In this document: piece after piece, positions 35,755 through 43,334 of the stretch | Layout of the letters: each line of letters opens with the position of its first letter | Position numbering within the stretch: position 1 is the stretch's first letter | From: an uncultured Actinomycetes bacterium | Lineage (GTDB): Bacteria; Actinomycetota; Acidimicrobiia; Acidimicrobiales; Ilumatobacteraceae | Direction: 5' to 3' | DNA length: 43,808 nucleotides | NCBI GenBank assembly: GCA_937876415.1 | Contig: CALEHE010000229.1 | Location: forward strand, 1-43,808 | Notes under the pieces: generated by a model | Database searches by the model: none | The model's input: the letters and a program-made list of their open reading frames with translations, nothing else | Told to the model about the DNA's origin: nothing | Translations under genes and position numbers: made by a program

Positions 35755-36420
35755 GTGCATGTGGCCTGCATCATGGATGGAAATGGTCGGTGGGCTCAAC
35801 GTCGGGGACTCCCCCGAACCGAGGGTCACACCGCTGGCGAGGAGAACCTCGCTGCGATCGTGCGCGCCAGTGTTGCTCGTGGCGTCGACTATTTGACCGT
35901 TTTCGGCTTTTCCACCGAAAACTGGGTGCGACCTCGTCGCGAAGTGCGCCACATTCTTGGCCTGCACAGGAAATTGTTCGGACGAGTATCTGAGTTGAAT
36001 GACCTAAATGTTCGGGTGCAATGGACTGGTCGCCCCTTTAACGATCCTGCAGCCCGCACCCCGACGTATGTACAACGCGCTATTCGAAAAGCCATTTCCG
36101 ATACCGCCCAAAATACGGGAATGACGTTGACGGTGGCCTTTGACTATGGCAGCCGTACTGAGATCGCTCACGCTGCCCGACGAGTTGTGGGTCAGCACAA
36201 GACTCCGAATGTGGCTGTGATGTCTCAAGCCATGTACATCCCAGATATGCCCCATGTTGATGTTCTGGTCCGAACATCGGGTGAAACGCGGATATCCAAC
36301 TTCTTGTTATGGCAAGCCGCGGGATCCCCTAGCTATTTCACTGACAACACGTGGCCTGAATTTTCAGAAGATGACCTTGATGCAGCGATTGCCCTCGCTC
36401 ACAAATTTCGTTCGCGGTAG
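35755..36420 (+). CDS. uppS: catalytic cis-prenyltransferase (undecaprenyl diphosphate synthase-like), lacking C-terminal RxG
   Basis: Synthesises long-chain polyprenyl diphosphate (the lipid carrier for peptidoglycan) by adding isopentenyl units to an allylic primer. Catalytic Asp8 in CIMDGNGRWA, the GHTAGEENL helix, TVFGFSTENW (49-57), FDYGSR and RTSGETRISNFLLWQ (173-187) are all present. The protein ends LAHKFRSR at residue 221; the usual RRFGG end is missing and no alternative frame restores it. An upstream in-frame stop at 35746-35748 forces the GTG start (35755 or 35761). The missing motif is present in the divergent neighbour, which is the main reason to suspect a two-subunit enzyme. 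Confidence 0.93.
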   Translation: MHVACIMDGNGRWAQRRGLPRTEGHTAGEENLAAIVRASVARGVDYLTVFGFSTENWVRPRREVRHILGLHRKLFGRVSELNDLNVRVQWTGRPFNDPAARTPTYVQRAIRKAISDTAQNTGMTLTVAFDYGSRTEIAHAARRVVGQHKTPNVAVMSQAMYIPDMPHVDVLVRTSGETRISNFLLWQAAGSPSYFTDNTWPEFSEDDLDAAIALAHKFRSR

Positions 36421-36486
36421 ATCACTCGTTTAGTGGTGTCCTTGATCACCCAACTATGAGACAAGCCTGAAGTACGGTTGCGGTCT

Positions 36487-38415
36487 GTGTCTGTCTCTCG
36501 CCCCAAGATAAACGTGACCGAAGCGCTCGAAATCGCTACGACGGCGTTGCCGCATTCGGAGTCGCGCCCTGGCCAAAAGGAAATGGCCCATGAAGTGGCC
36601 GACGCTCTTGCCGAAGGTAAACATCTCATCGTTCAAGCGGGCACCGGAACTGGGAAAACAATCGCTTATCTCGTTCCAGCCATCGTCGCTGGAAAAAAGA
36701 CTGTCGTTACTACCGCAACAAAAGCCTTGCAGGATCAACTGGCCAATAAAGACTTACCTTTTCTCGTCAAGGAACTCAGTTCATATGTCAACCGACCGAT
36801 TACTTTTGCAATTTTGAAAGGTCGCAGCAATTACATCTGCCGACAACGACTTGCCGAACTCAACGGTGAAGCCGACAAAAAGAGTCGCAAAAATGATTCG
36901 CCGACTTTGTTGGAAGCTGATGAAATGTCGCAATCGGTTCGACGCGAAATCGAACTCATTTCGGAGTGGGTCAAAACAACAACGAGTGGCGATATGGCTG
37001 ACATCTCGTGGTCACCATCAGATCGTGCCATGAAAGCAGTCAGTGTTGGCAGTGATGAATGTCCAGGGGCCCGACGTTGCCCCGTGGGCGGAACTTGTTT
37101 TTCTGAAATCGCTCGTTTCAAAGCCAGTGAGGCCGACATCGTCGTCGTAAATACTCACTTGTACGGACTTCATGTCGCGTCAGGCGGACAACTTTTGCCA
37201 GAACACGAAGTTCTCATCGTTGATGAGGCTCACGGACTTGAAGACATCATGAGCGATACCGTCGGGGTCTCGTTGCACGCCGGAAACTTCAATTTCTTCG
37301 CCGGGGTCGTTAAACGTATCATCGCCGATCCCAAAGTCATCAGTGACATCGTCAATATTGGAACGATGCTCGACGCAGTTCTGTCACCCAGCCACGGTCA
37401 AAGAATGACTGCGCCACTCCCCTTAGAGGTCACTGCGGTCTTGGCCGAAGGGCGCCGCATTGTCGCGCGCATACTTGATGTTTTGCGGGCTATCGAAACC
37501 AAAGATGACGACAGCAACCAACGCAAACTTCGGGCCCAGACCTTGGCGTCACGACTCGCCGACACCATCGACGTTGCGCTCAAAACCGATGAAACTTACG
37601 TTCCGTACGTATCGGGAACCGTTGATCATCCGAAACTTGATATCGCTCCACTTGATGTTGGTCCGGTACTTGATGCTGGGGTGTGGCAGAAGACAACCGC
37701 CATTTTGACCAGCGCAACAGTTCCTAACAAGATGGCCGAGCGAATCGGATTACCAGTCTCTCGTACCCGTATGTGCAATGTCGAAAGTCCTTTCGACTAT
37801 CAATCAAATGCAGTTCTCTACTGTGCCAAACATCTTCCGAATCCCAATTCTCCCGATTTCACCAAGTTGATGCATGATGAACTCTTTCATCTGATCGCTG
37901 CCGCTGGAGGGCGAACACTAGCTCTCTTTACGAGTTACCGCGCTCTAGACCTGGCCGTTGAAGCTATGCGTAAACGTTTGCCCAATACAATTTTGTCGCA
38001 ACGTGAGTACCAGAAAACGCAACTCGTCAAACTGTTCACCGAAGATGAATCCTCATGCCTCTTCGCCACATCGGGCTTCTTTCAAGGTATTGATGTCCCC
38101 GGACGAACCCTGTCACTGGTCACCATTGACCGCATTCCCTTTCCCCGTCCCGATGATCCACTCTTAAGCGCTCGGCGTGAGGCAATTGGCGATCGGGCGT
38201 TTCGGGAAATCGATCTTCCTCGAGCGGCAACACTGCTCGCTCAAGCAACCGGCCGATTGATCCGAAATGCCACTGACCGCGGTGTCGTTGCGGTCTTTGA
38301 TCCTCGACTCGGCAATGCCGGTTATCGACGCGACATCTTGGAATCGATGCCGCCCATGCGAAAATCAGTTGACCGCGTTGAGGTTGAAGAATTCCTCAAA
38401 ACCATTACCCGCTGA
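36487..38415 (+). CDS. DinG/XPD-family ATP-dependent helicase with Fe-S cluster
   Basis: Superfamily 2 helicase, about 642 residues. Walker A QAGTGTGKTIAYLVPA, DEAH box VDEAHGLED, motif III-like ILTSATVP, FATSGFFQGIDVPG and motif VI QATGRLIRN are all visible. A 4Fe-4S cluster is indicated by a Cys in NYICRQR and CPGARRCPVGGTC between motifs I and II. Related to E. coli DinG/YoaA, involved in replication-linked repair. The frame opens at TTG 36478, but that codon overlaps a TACGGT element that is eight bases from GTG 36487, so the latter is chosen. It follows uppS by 66 bases. Confidence 0.93.
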   Translation: MSVSRPKINVTEALEIATTALPHSESRPGQKEMAHEVADALAEGKHLIVQAGTGTGKTIAYLVPAIVAGKKTVVTTATKALQDQLANKDLPFLVKELSSYVNRPITFAILKGRSNYICRQRLAELNGEADKKSRKNDSPTLLEADEMSQSVRREIELISEWVKTTTSGDMADISWSPSDRAMKAVSVGSDECPGARRCPVGGTCFSEIARFKASEADIVVVNTHLYGLHVASGGQLLPEHEVLIVDEAHGLEDIMSDTVGVSLHAGNFNFFAGVVKRIIADPKVISDIVNIGTMLDAVLSPSHGQRMTAPLPLEVTAVLAEGRRIVARILDVLRAIETKDDDSNQRKLRAQTLASRLADTIDVALKTDETYVPYVSGTVDHPKLDIAPLDVGPVLDAGVWQKTTAILTSATVPNKMAERIGLPVSRTRMCNVESPFDYQSNAVLYCAKHLPNPNSPDFTKLMHDELFHLIAAAGGRTLALFTSYRALDLAVEAMRKRLPNTILSQREYQKTQLVKLFTEDESSCLFATSGFFQGIDVPGRTLSLVTIDRIPFPRPDDPLLSARREAIGDRAFREIDLPRAATLLAQATGRLIRNATDRGVVAVFDPRLGNAGYRRDILESMPPMRKSVDRVEVEEFLKTITR

Positions 38416-38419
38416 ACCT

Positions 38420-39121
38420 TTAGCCAGTCGGCATCAATCGATAACCAATACCTCGAACGGTGACAATCAGTTTCGGATCGTCGGGATGATCTTCAATTTT
38501 CACTCTCAATCGTCGAACATGAGCGTCCACCAATCGGCTATCGCCCAAATAGTCATAGCCCCACACTCGCTCAAGTAACTGATCACGCGATAAGACGACA
38601 TTCGGATGATCGGCGAATTCGCAGAGCAAATTGAATTCGGTTTTGGTCAGTGAAAGTTCTTGTCCACCTTTAAAAACAAGACCTTGCTCACGTCGAAGAT
38701 CGATGTCGCCCATGATTTCGCTAGGTCCACTGCCAATAGAGACGTTCTGTAATTGAGCTCGACGCAAATGAGCGCGAACTCTCGCGGCCAACTCTTTGGG
38801 TACGACCGGTTTCGTCACATAATCGTCGGCTCCGGCCTCGAGGCCCGCCACCATGTCTTGGGTATCGGTTTGAGCGGTCACCATGACGATGGGAACGATC
38901 GACATGGCACGCAGGGCTCGACACACATCAAAACCCGACATATCGGGCAGGCGGATGTCGAGCAGAACTAGATCAGGTTCGCTCGCATGAAATGCCGCCA
39001 AACCCGAGCGACCGTCTGGCGCCTCATTAACGGTGTAACCCTCATCTTCCAGCACTAACCGCAACGCCAAACGGATCTGATCGTCATCTTCGATGAAAAG
39101 CAAGGTATTCACTTCCGACAT
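38420..39121 (-). CDS. response regulator, OmpR/PhoB family (MtrA-like)
   Basis: A 233-residue DNA-binding regulator. Receiver domain: acidic cluster FIEDDDQ, phospho-acceptor Asp55 (LVLLDIRLPDMSG), and Lys in YVTKPVVPKELAARVRAHLRR, very similar to MtrA. The winged-helix output contains LSLTKTEFNLLCEFADHPNVVLSRDQLLERVWGY and VDAHVRRLRVKIE...TVRGIGYRL. MtrA controls cell wall and division genes in actinobacteria. Its likely kinase, MtrB-like, is divergent 277 bases away rather than downstream in the same operon. Confidence 0.93.
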   Translation of the reverse strand: MSEVNTLLFIEDDDQIRLALRLVLEDEGYTVNEAPDGRSGLAAFHASEPDLVLLDIRLPDMSGFDVCRALRAMSIVPIVMVTAQTDTQDMVAGLEAGADDYVTKPVVPKELAARVRAHLRRAQLQNVSIGSGPSEIMGDIDLRREQGLVFKGGQELSLTKTEFNLLCEFADHPNVVLSRDQLLERVWGYDYLGDSRLVDAHVRRLRVKIEDHPDDPKLIVTVRGIGYRLMPTG

Positions 39122-39188
39122 TCTTGCTCACGTTTTCACTTTGTTACACAAAACGCACACTATTCACATCGTCCCTTCACATTGATCC

Positions 39189-39383
39189 GTGAAACTAAAC
39201 ATCGTTCACGCTGGTTCGTCAGAGGTCGTCCTCCCCCTGATCTCTGATGGCCAGCGGAACCCAACCTTCGCCCGACTCGCCGGCCAGTGGCCCGAGTCGG
39301 GCGATTTCTATTCTCCGCCAAAGCGTCCCGACCTTCAGATTGCTCCTCACTTCCGCCGCTTTCTGACAGTGCACCTTTCATAG
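39189..39383 (+). CDS. possible 64-residue ORF upstream of the MtrB-like kinase
   Basis: GTG to TAG with codon use like the neighbouring genes, giving a soluble protein (starts MKLNIVHAGSSEVVLP, ends HFRRFLTVHLS). It stops 14 bases before the kinase start. The 12-bp hairpin lies within it, which argues either against coding or for an attenuator in which translation prevents termination. No family recognised and no clear ribosome site. Confidence 0.3.
   Translation: MKLNIVHAGSSEVVLPLISDGQRNPTFARLAGQWPESGDFYSPPKRPDLQIAPHFRRFLTVHLS
39268..39304 (+). terminator. terminator-like hairpin ahead of the kinase
   Basis: Left arm 39268-39279 and right arm 39293-39304 are perfectly complementary (12 bp, GC-rich). 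The intervening 13 bases contain a GGCC-AGT-GGCC helix. U-rich UUUCUAUUCU follows. It lies about 94 bases upstream of the kinase start. Confidence 0.5.
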
Positions 39384-39397
39384 GGCAAGATAGGTAT

Positions 39398-40783
39398 GTG
39401 CGCATCACTCAACGGATCAGACATCTCAGTTTGCGCAGTCGCGTCACTTTGCTTTTCTTGATGACCGGACTCATTGCCGCACTTTTGCTCTCAAGTGCGA
39501 GTTACCTCACTGCCCGATCCTATTTACTACAGCAACGCGAAGAAATTGTTGAACGGCAAGCCTTCAACAACGCCCAGCTCATTCGCACTCAGTTAAGAAC
39601 TCGACGCGGTGAGGCATTTGAGTTGATCACGGGAGTTCGCACTGAATCAAATGGGTTTGCGGTCTTACACTTGTCGCCCGAAGACCTGTATTTTTCGCAA
39701 GATCTTCTCAACACCCAAACGATGCTTCCCACTGAGTTGGTATCTGCGACCCTTCAAGGAATTACATCCCGCCAACGTTTCTCAATAGATGGTGAACCAT
39801 TTATTGCGATGGGTGTCTCCATTAGCGAGATCAATGCGCAGTACTTCGAAGCCTTTCCGCTGAGCGATGAAGAACGAACATTGACCATCATTGGATCGAC
39901 TTTGCTGGTCGGCATATTGGTGGTTGGATCCTTGTCATCGTTAGTCGGATTGTGGGTCAGTCGCCGCTTAATGAAACCCCTCGAACGAGTGAGCGCGGCA
40001 GCCAGCGAAATCGCCGAAGGTGGTCTCGATACCCGCCTCGAACACGAATCCGACCCTGATCTCTCACGACTCGTCAACTCCTTTAACGAAATGGCCGATG
40101 CAGTGCAAACTAGAATTGAGCGGGAAGTTCGTTTTGCTTCAGACGTCAGCCATGAACTGAGATCACCAATTACGGCTCTCGCCGCTGCCGTTGAAGTACT
40201 TGATGCCAGAAGAGCAGATTTATCCGACCGCACCCAACAGGCCCTTGATGTCGTGGTCTCGCAAATTCGTCGCTTCGATCAGATGGTTCTTGACTTACTT
40301 GAACTCTCCAGACTTGATGTCGGTATCACCGAAGTTCATCGCGAAGAAATCGATCTCGTTCCTTTCATCACCCGAATTGCCACGCGGTATGGAGTCGAAA
40401 ATATTCGCGTTGATGTTCTTCAGAACTCTGACAGTGTTATCAAGATTGACAAGCGACGCTTTGAGCGGATCATGGCTAATTTGCTGGAGAATGCTCGCCT
40501 ACACGGTGGCGGAGTGACCAAAATTGAGATTGAGTCGTTACCGCATGGACCAACCCGAGTCTCCGTTGAGGATTCTGGTCCCGGCGTTGCACAAAGTGAA
40601 CGAGTGCGAATCTTTGAAAGGTTTGCCCGTGGCTCGGCTGGTCGGAGTCGTGCTGGTGGAACTGGTCTTGGGCTAGCCCTCGTGGCCGAGCATGCTCGAG
40701 CACACGGTGGTTCCGCATGGGTTGAAGATGCAACGACAGGAGGCGCGAAATTCTTTGTCGAATTTCCCGAGGAGAAGACATGA
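39398..40783 (+). CDS. sensor histidine kinase, MtrB-like
   Basis: Membrane sensor kinase of 461 residues. Two transmembrane segments (about 15-38 and 162-187) enclose an extracytoplasmic domain. A HAMP domain follows (SRRLMKPLERVSAAASEIAEG), then HisKA with His252 (SDVSHELRSPITALAAAVEVL) and HATPase_c (N-box ANLLENARLHGG, G1 EDSGPGV, F-box FERFARGS, G2 GTGLGLALV). The frame opens further upstream, but GTG 39398 gives the expected N-terminus just ahead of the first membrane segment. It overlaps the GerMN lipoprotein by four bases, as in mtrB-lpqB of other actinobacteria. The probable partner regulator is divergent at 38420. Confidence 0.9.
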   Translation: MRITQRIRHLSLRSRVTLLFLMTGLIAALLLSSASYLTARSYLLQQREEIVERQAFNNAQLIRTQLRTRRGEAFELITGVRTESNGFAVLHLSPEDLYFSQDLLNTQTMLPTELVSATLQGITSRQRFSIDGEPFIAMGVSISEINAQYFEAFPLSDEERTLTIIGSTLLVGILVVGSLSSLVGLWVSRRLMKPLERVSAAASEIAEGGLDTRLEHESDPDLSRLVNSFNEMADAVQTRIEREVRFASDVSHELRSPITALAAAVEVLDARRADLSDRTQQALDVVVSQIRRFDQMVLDLLELSRLDVGITEVHREEIDLVPFITRIATRYGVENIRVDVLQNSDSVIKIDKRRFERIMANLLENARLHGGGVTKIEIESLPHGPTRVSVEDSGPGVAQSERVRIFERFARGSAGRSRAGGTGLGLALVAEHARAHGGSAWVEDATTGGAKFFVEFPEEKT

Positions 40784-41436
40784 ATCGGACTGCCAAATTC
40801 GTTGTGCGAACAATATTTCCCGTGAGCCTTTTTCTCGTAGGGTGCTCAATTCCTGGCAGCGGCGAAGTGACGTCAATTGACCCCAACAAAATTCCCTACG
40901 AACTCAATGCAACAACAACCAGTTCGCCACCAACGACGGTTCCCGCAACGACAACCACATCTCCGGTGATCGAAACCACCACCACGATTTCTTCAACTAT
41001 TCCCGTTGAATTAGTGAGTTTGTTCTTCGTTGCAGGAACTCAAGTAGTTCCCATTGATCGCCCGCTTTTGAGTCCAGCGGCCCCTCCTCAGGTTTTGGCA
41101 GCACTTGCCGAGGGCCCTCCAGAAGGTGACGCCGCAGCAGGCTTGCGAAGCGCCCTGCCGACCGACTTTGCCGCACAGGTAACGGTGGAACGCGGTATCG
41201 CCACGGTCGTATTACCCGCCACCTTCATCACCGATTTGCCTGGCGGCGAACAGCGTCTCGCGATCGCCCAGATCGTGCTCACACTGACTCAACAGTCAGG
41301 AGTGGGTCAGGTGCGTTTCACCAGCAACAATGAACCTCAAGCTGTGCCAAGAGGTCGTGGCGACCTGTCCAGTCCAGGCGCAACAGTAGCCTGTGATGAC
41401 TACGCCAACCTTTTGCCGAGCAATTTCTCGTGTTAG
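40780..41436 (+). CDS. GerMN-domain lipoprotein (LpqB-like)
   Basis: A 218-residue lipoprotein. The signal peptide ends in a lipobox with Cys22 (LFLVGC). A Thr/Ser/Pro-rich linker (about 45-80) is followed by a GerMN domain (VELVSLFFVAGTQVVPIDR ... VLAALAEGPPEG ... ITDLPGGEQRLAIAQIVLTLTQ). In mycobacteria LpqB follows mtrB and modulates MtrB signalling. This protein has only the N-terminal GerMN part, without LpqB's C-terminal propeller. ATGA overlap with the kinase gene. Confidence 0.85.
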   Translation: MNRTAKFVVRTIFPVSLFLVGCSIPGSGEVTSIDPNKIPYELNATTTSSPPTTVPATTTTSPVIETTTTISSTIPVELVSLFFVAGTQVVPIDRPLLSPAAPPQVLAALAEGPPEGDAAAGLRSALPTDFAAQVTVERGIATVVLPATFITDLPGGEQRLAIAQIVLTLTQQSGVGQVRFTSNNEPQAVPRGRGDLSSPGATVACDDYANLLPSNFSC

Positions 41437-41449
41437 AGATGTTGAATGG

Positions 41450-42289
41450 TCAGTAGCCCAGACGTTGAACACGGTCGGGCTTACGTTGCCAGTCTTTATC
41501 CACCTTGACATGAAGCTCGATGAACACACCAGGTGGTAATTGTTGTCGGACTGCAGTGCCCACCATTTTGAGGACGGCACCACCCTTACCGATGACCATT
41601 CCTTTTTGACTTTCACGTTCAACAATAATTTCGCAGCGAATTCTCGGCCATTCCCATTCAGTTACGACGGTCGCGATTGAATACGGCAGTTCGTCATGAG
41701 TCGCGGCCAGCAATTGTTCGCGAACAAGTTCGGCAACAAAGTCGGCTTCTGGAAGATCGCTCACGACATCATCGGGGTAATACATCGGACCTTCAGGCAT
41801 ACGTTCCAGAATGTGAGCGACCAATTCGGCGACACCATGACCAGATTTTGCCGAGACCGGAAAATAGGCAAGCGCGTCAAGGCCCGAGGACGCGATGAGA
41901 TGATTCACAACTTGCTTTTTACTGGCGACATCGGTTTTGTTGACGACCACAATTGTCTTTGACAAATCAAGTCGATCCGCAACCCATTTGTCGCCCGAGC
42001 CAAACGGCATCGTGGCGTCAAGTACTAAGCAAGCCACATCAACGTCGCTGATGCTTTCGAGGGCAGCCGCATTCACACGATCACCAAGGGCACTCACGGG
42101 TTTGTGTAGACCAGGAGTGTCGACAAACACAATCTGACTGTCGGGACGAGTTAAAACTCCACGAACTTGCCGACGAGTAGTTTGCGGTTTGTCTGAGACA
42201 ATTGAAATCTTCTTGCCACAAATAGAGTTAACGAGCGTCGACTTACCGACATTGGGACGACCAACCAGAGTGACAAATCCAGAGCGCAT
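41450..42289 (-). CDS. era: GTPase Era
   Basis: Ribosome-assembly GTPase for 30S maturation. G1 VGRPNVGKSTLV, G3 DTPGLH, G4 NKTD and G5 VSAKSG are seen, followed by a KH domain with MVIGKGGAVLK. 279 residues is a little shorter than the usual 295-300. TAGCGT (42299-42304) is nine bases upstream of the ATG. Convergent with the GerMN lipoprotein gene. Confidence 0.96.
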   Translation of the reverse strand: MRSGFVTLVGRPNVGKSTLVNSICGKKISIVSDKPQTTRRQVRGVLTRPDSQIVFVDTPGLHKPVSALGDRVNAAALESISDVDVACLVLDATMPFGSGDKWVADRLDLSKTIVVVNKTDVASKKQVVNHLIASSGLDALAYFPVSAKSGHGVAELVAHILERMPEGPMYYPDDVVSDLPEADFVAELVREQLLAATHDELPYSIATVVTEWEWPRIRCEIIVERESQKGMVIGKGGAVLKMVGTAVRQQLPPGVFIELHVKVDKDWQRKPDRVQRLGY

Positions 42290-42298
42290 TCGTTCGTC

Positions 42299-42304
42299 AC
42301 GCTA
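42299..42304 (-). promoter_or_regulatory. candidate -10 element (TAGCGT) for era
   Basis: TAGCGT nine bases before the era ATG, at the outer edge of the distances seen for leaderless-type promoters here. Confidence 0.3.
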
Positions 42305-42389
42305 CCGTCACCAATGTCCCAACGATTGAGATTGGTCAGACCAGTGCAGTGTTATACCCAGATCGCTGTTTTGTGGCACTCTTGACTAT

Positions 42390-42836
42390 ATGAATCATCG
42401 CCGCAAGCATCAGGCCCTCGATCCCCGTAAATGGTTTGATCGGCTGCAACCCCAAACATTGCAAATTGCGATGTGGTTGTTATATCTCAACGGTTTTTTC
42501 GCACTCATCGGCTATCTGGATAAAAGCGACTGGGCCGGAATCGCACGAGTCAGCAAGGGGTTAGTTGGAAGCCTGGTCGGCCTTTTTGTCGTCGTTGCCT
42601 TCATCGTCGGTGGATTCCTGATGGCCAACGACCGCAAGGTTGGCTACAAGTTGGCCCTCGTTGCCGCCTTTTCCCCGTTTATTCTCCGTATTTGGATTCT
42701 GTGGTCGGATTCGCGGTTCTCGACATTTGACAAAATCACTGGCGGTAACACCATCGGATTCATTTTTGAAGCAGCCCTTTGCGCCTTGCTTTTGCATCCC
42801 CAAAGTCGCGAGCACCAACGCGTTTGGTATTCGTAA
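42390..42836 (+). CDS. small integral membrane protein of unknown function
   Basis: 148 residues with a basic N-terminus (MNHRRKHQALDPRKWFDRL) and four predicted membrane helices (roughly 26-44, 58-78, 84-103 and 122-137). No motif is recognised. It lies divergent from era and 30 bases before the MaoC gene. No ribosome site is visible and the start is not certain. Confidence 0.75.
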   Translation: MNHRRKHQALDPRKWFDRLQPQTLQIAMWLLYLNGFFALIGYLDKSDWAGIARVSKGLVGSLVGLFVVVAFIVGGFLMANDRKVGYKLALVAAFSPFILRIWILWSDSRFSTFDKITGGNTIGFIFEAALCALLLHPQSREHQRVWYS

Positions 42837-42854
42837 GACTCAAGCACCTTTGAT

Positions 42855-42860
42855 TAGGCT
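42855..42860 (+). promoter_or_regulatory. candidate -10 element (TAGGCT) for the MaoC gene
   Basis: TAGGCT lies exactly six bases before the ATG at 42867, without a ribosome site between. Confidence 0.4.
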
Positions 42861-42866
42861 GACCAC

Positions 42867-43325
42867 ATGACTACACGAGTGATTACCGGAGTCGAAGGAC
42901 TCAAAGCTGCTGTTGGCGAACACCTTGGTTACAGCGACTACATCGAGATAACCCAAGAACGTGTCAACCAGTTCGCCGAGGCCACTGGCGATCACCAGTG
43001 GATCCATGTCGATGTTGAACGAGCCAAGAGCGGTCCTTTCGGTGGCCCTATTGCACACGGTTATCTCACCTTGTCACTCGGACCGATGTTGTATCCGACA
43101 GTTGTGCGTATCGAGGGTTTCTCAATGGGAGTGAACTACGGAGCCAACAAAATACGTTTCCCATCCCCAGTTCCTGTTGGTTCAAAAATCCGTCTTGGTG
43201 TCAAGTTGTTGGAGATTGAAGAAATCGCCAATGGCGTTCAGATGACAATGGAGTTCACCTTTGAATGCGCAGGTGCTTCAAAGCCATCGTGTGTCGCCGA
43301 GATCATTTTCCGTTCGTACATCTGA
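42867..43325 (+). CDS. MaoC-like (R)-specific enoyl-CoA hydratase
   Basis: Hot-dog fold hydratase of 152 residues (NodN/MaoC type). The catalytic Asp/His pair is in FAEATGDHQWIHVD, followed by the conserved GGPIAHGYLTLSL helix. Likely hydrates enoyl-CoA in fatty acid degradation or a related pathway; exact substrate unknown. The start is supported by TAGGCT six bases upstream. Convergent with an LLM oxidoreductase gene. Confidence 0.9.
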   Translation: MTTRVITGVEGLKAAVGEHLGYSDYIEITQERVNQFAEATGDHQWIHVDVERAKSGPFGGPIAHGYLTLSLGPMLYPTVVRIEGFSMGVNYGANKIRFPSPVPVGSKIRLGVKLLEIEEIANGVQMTMEFTFECAGASKPSCVAEIIFRSYI

Positions 43326-43334
43326 GCCAGAAAA

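Larger units (their letters stand above)
39122..39397. promoter_or_regulatory. 276-base divergent region with TTCAC repeats and a strong hairpin
   Basis: Near the regulator start there are several TTCAC copies (39163-39168 and 39176-39181 as TTCACA, 13 bases apart) and an inverted CGTGAA-N11-TTCACG (39187-39209), resembling two-component binding sites. At 39268-39304 a perfect 12-bp stem with a nested GGCC-AGT-GGCC helix is followed by TTTCTATTCT, looking like a terminator or attenuator on the kinase strand. Confidence 0.5.

Noticed and set aside
36400-36480. A frameshift that had removed an RRFGG end from uppS
   Set aside because: No other frame downstream of LAHKFRSR encodes an RxFGG-like end, so the short C-terminus appears genuine in this sequence.
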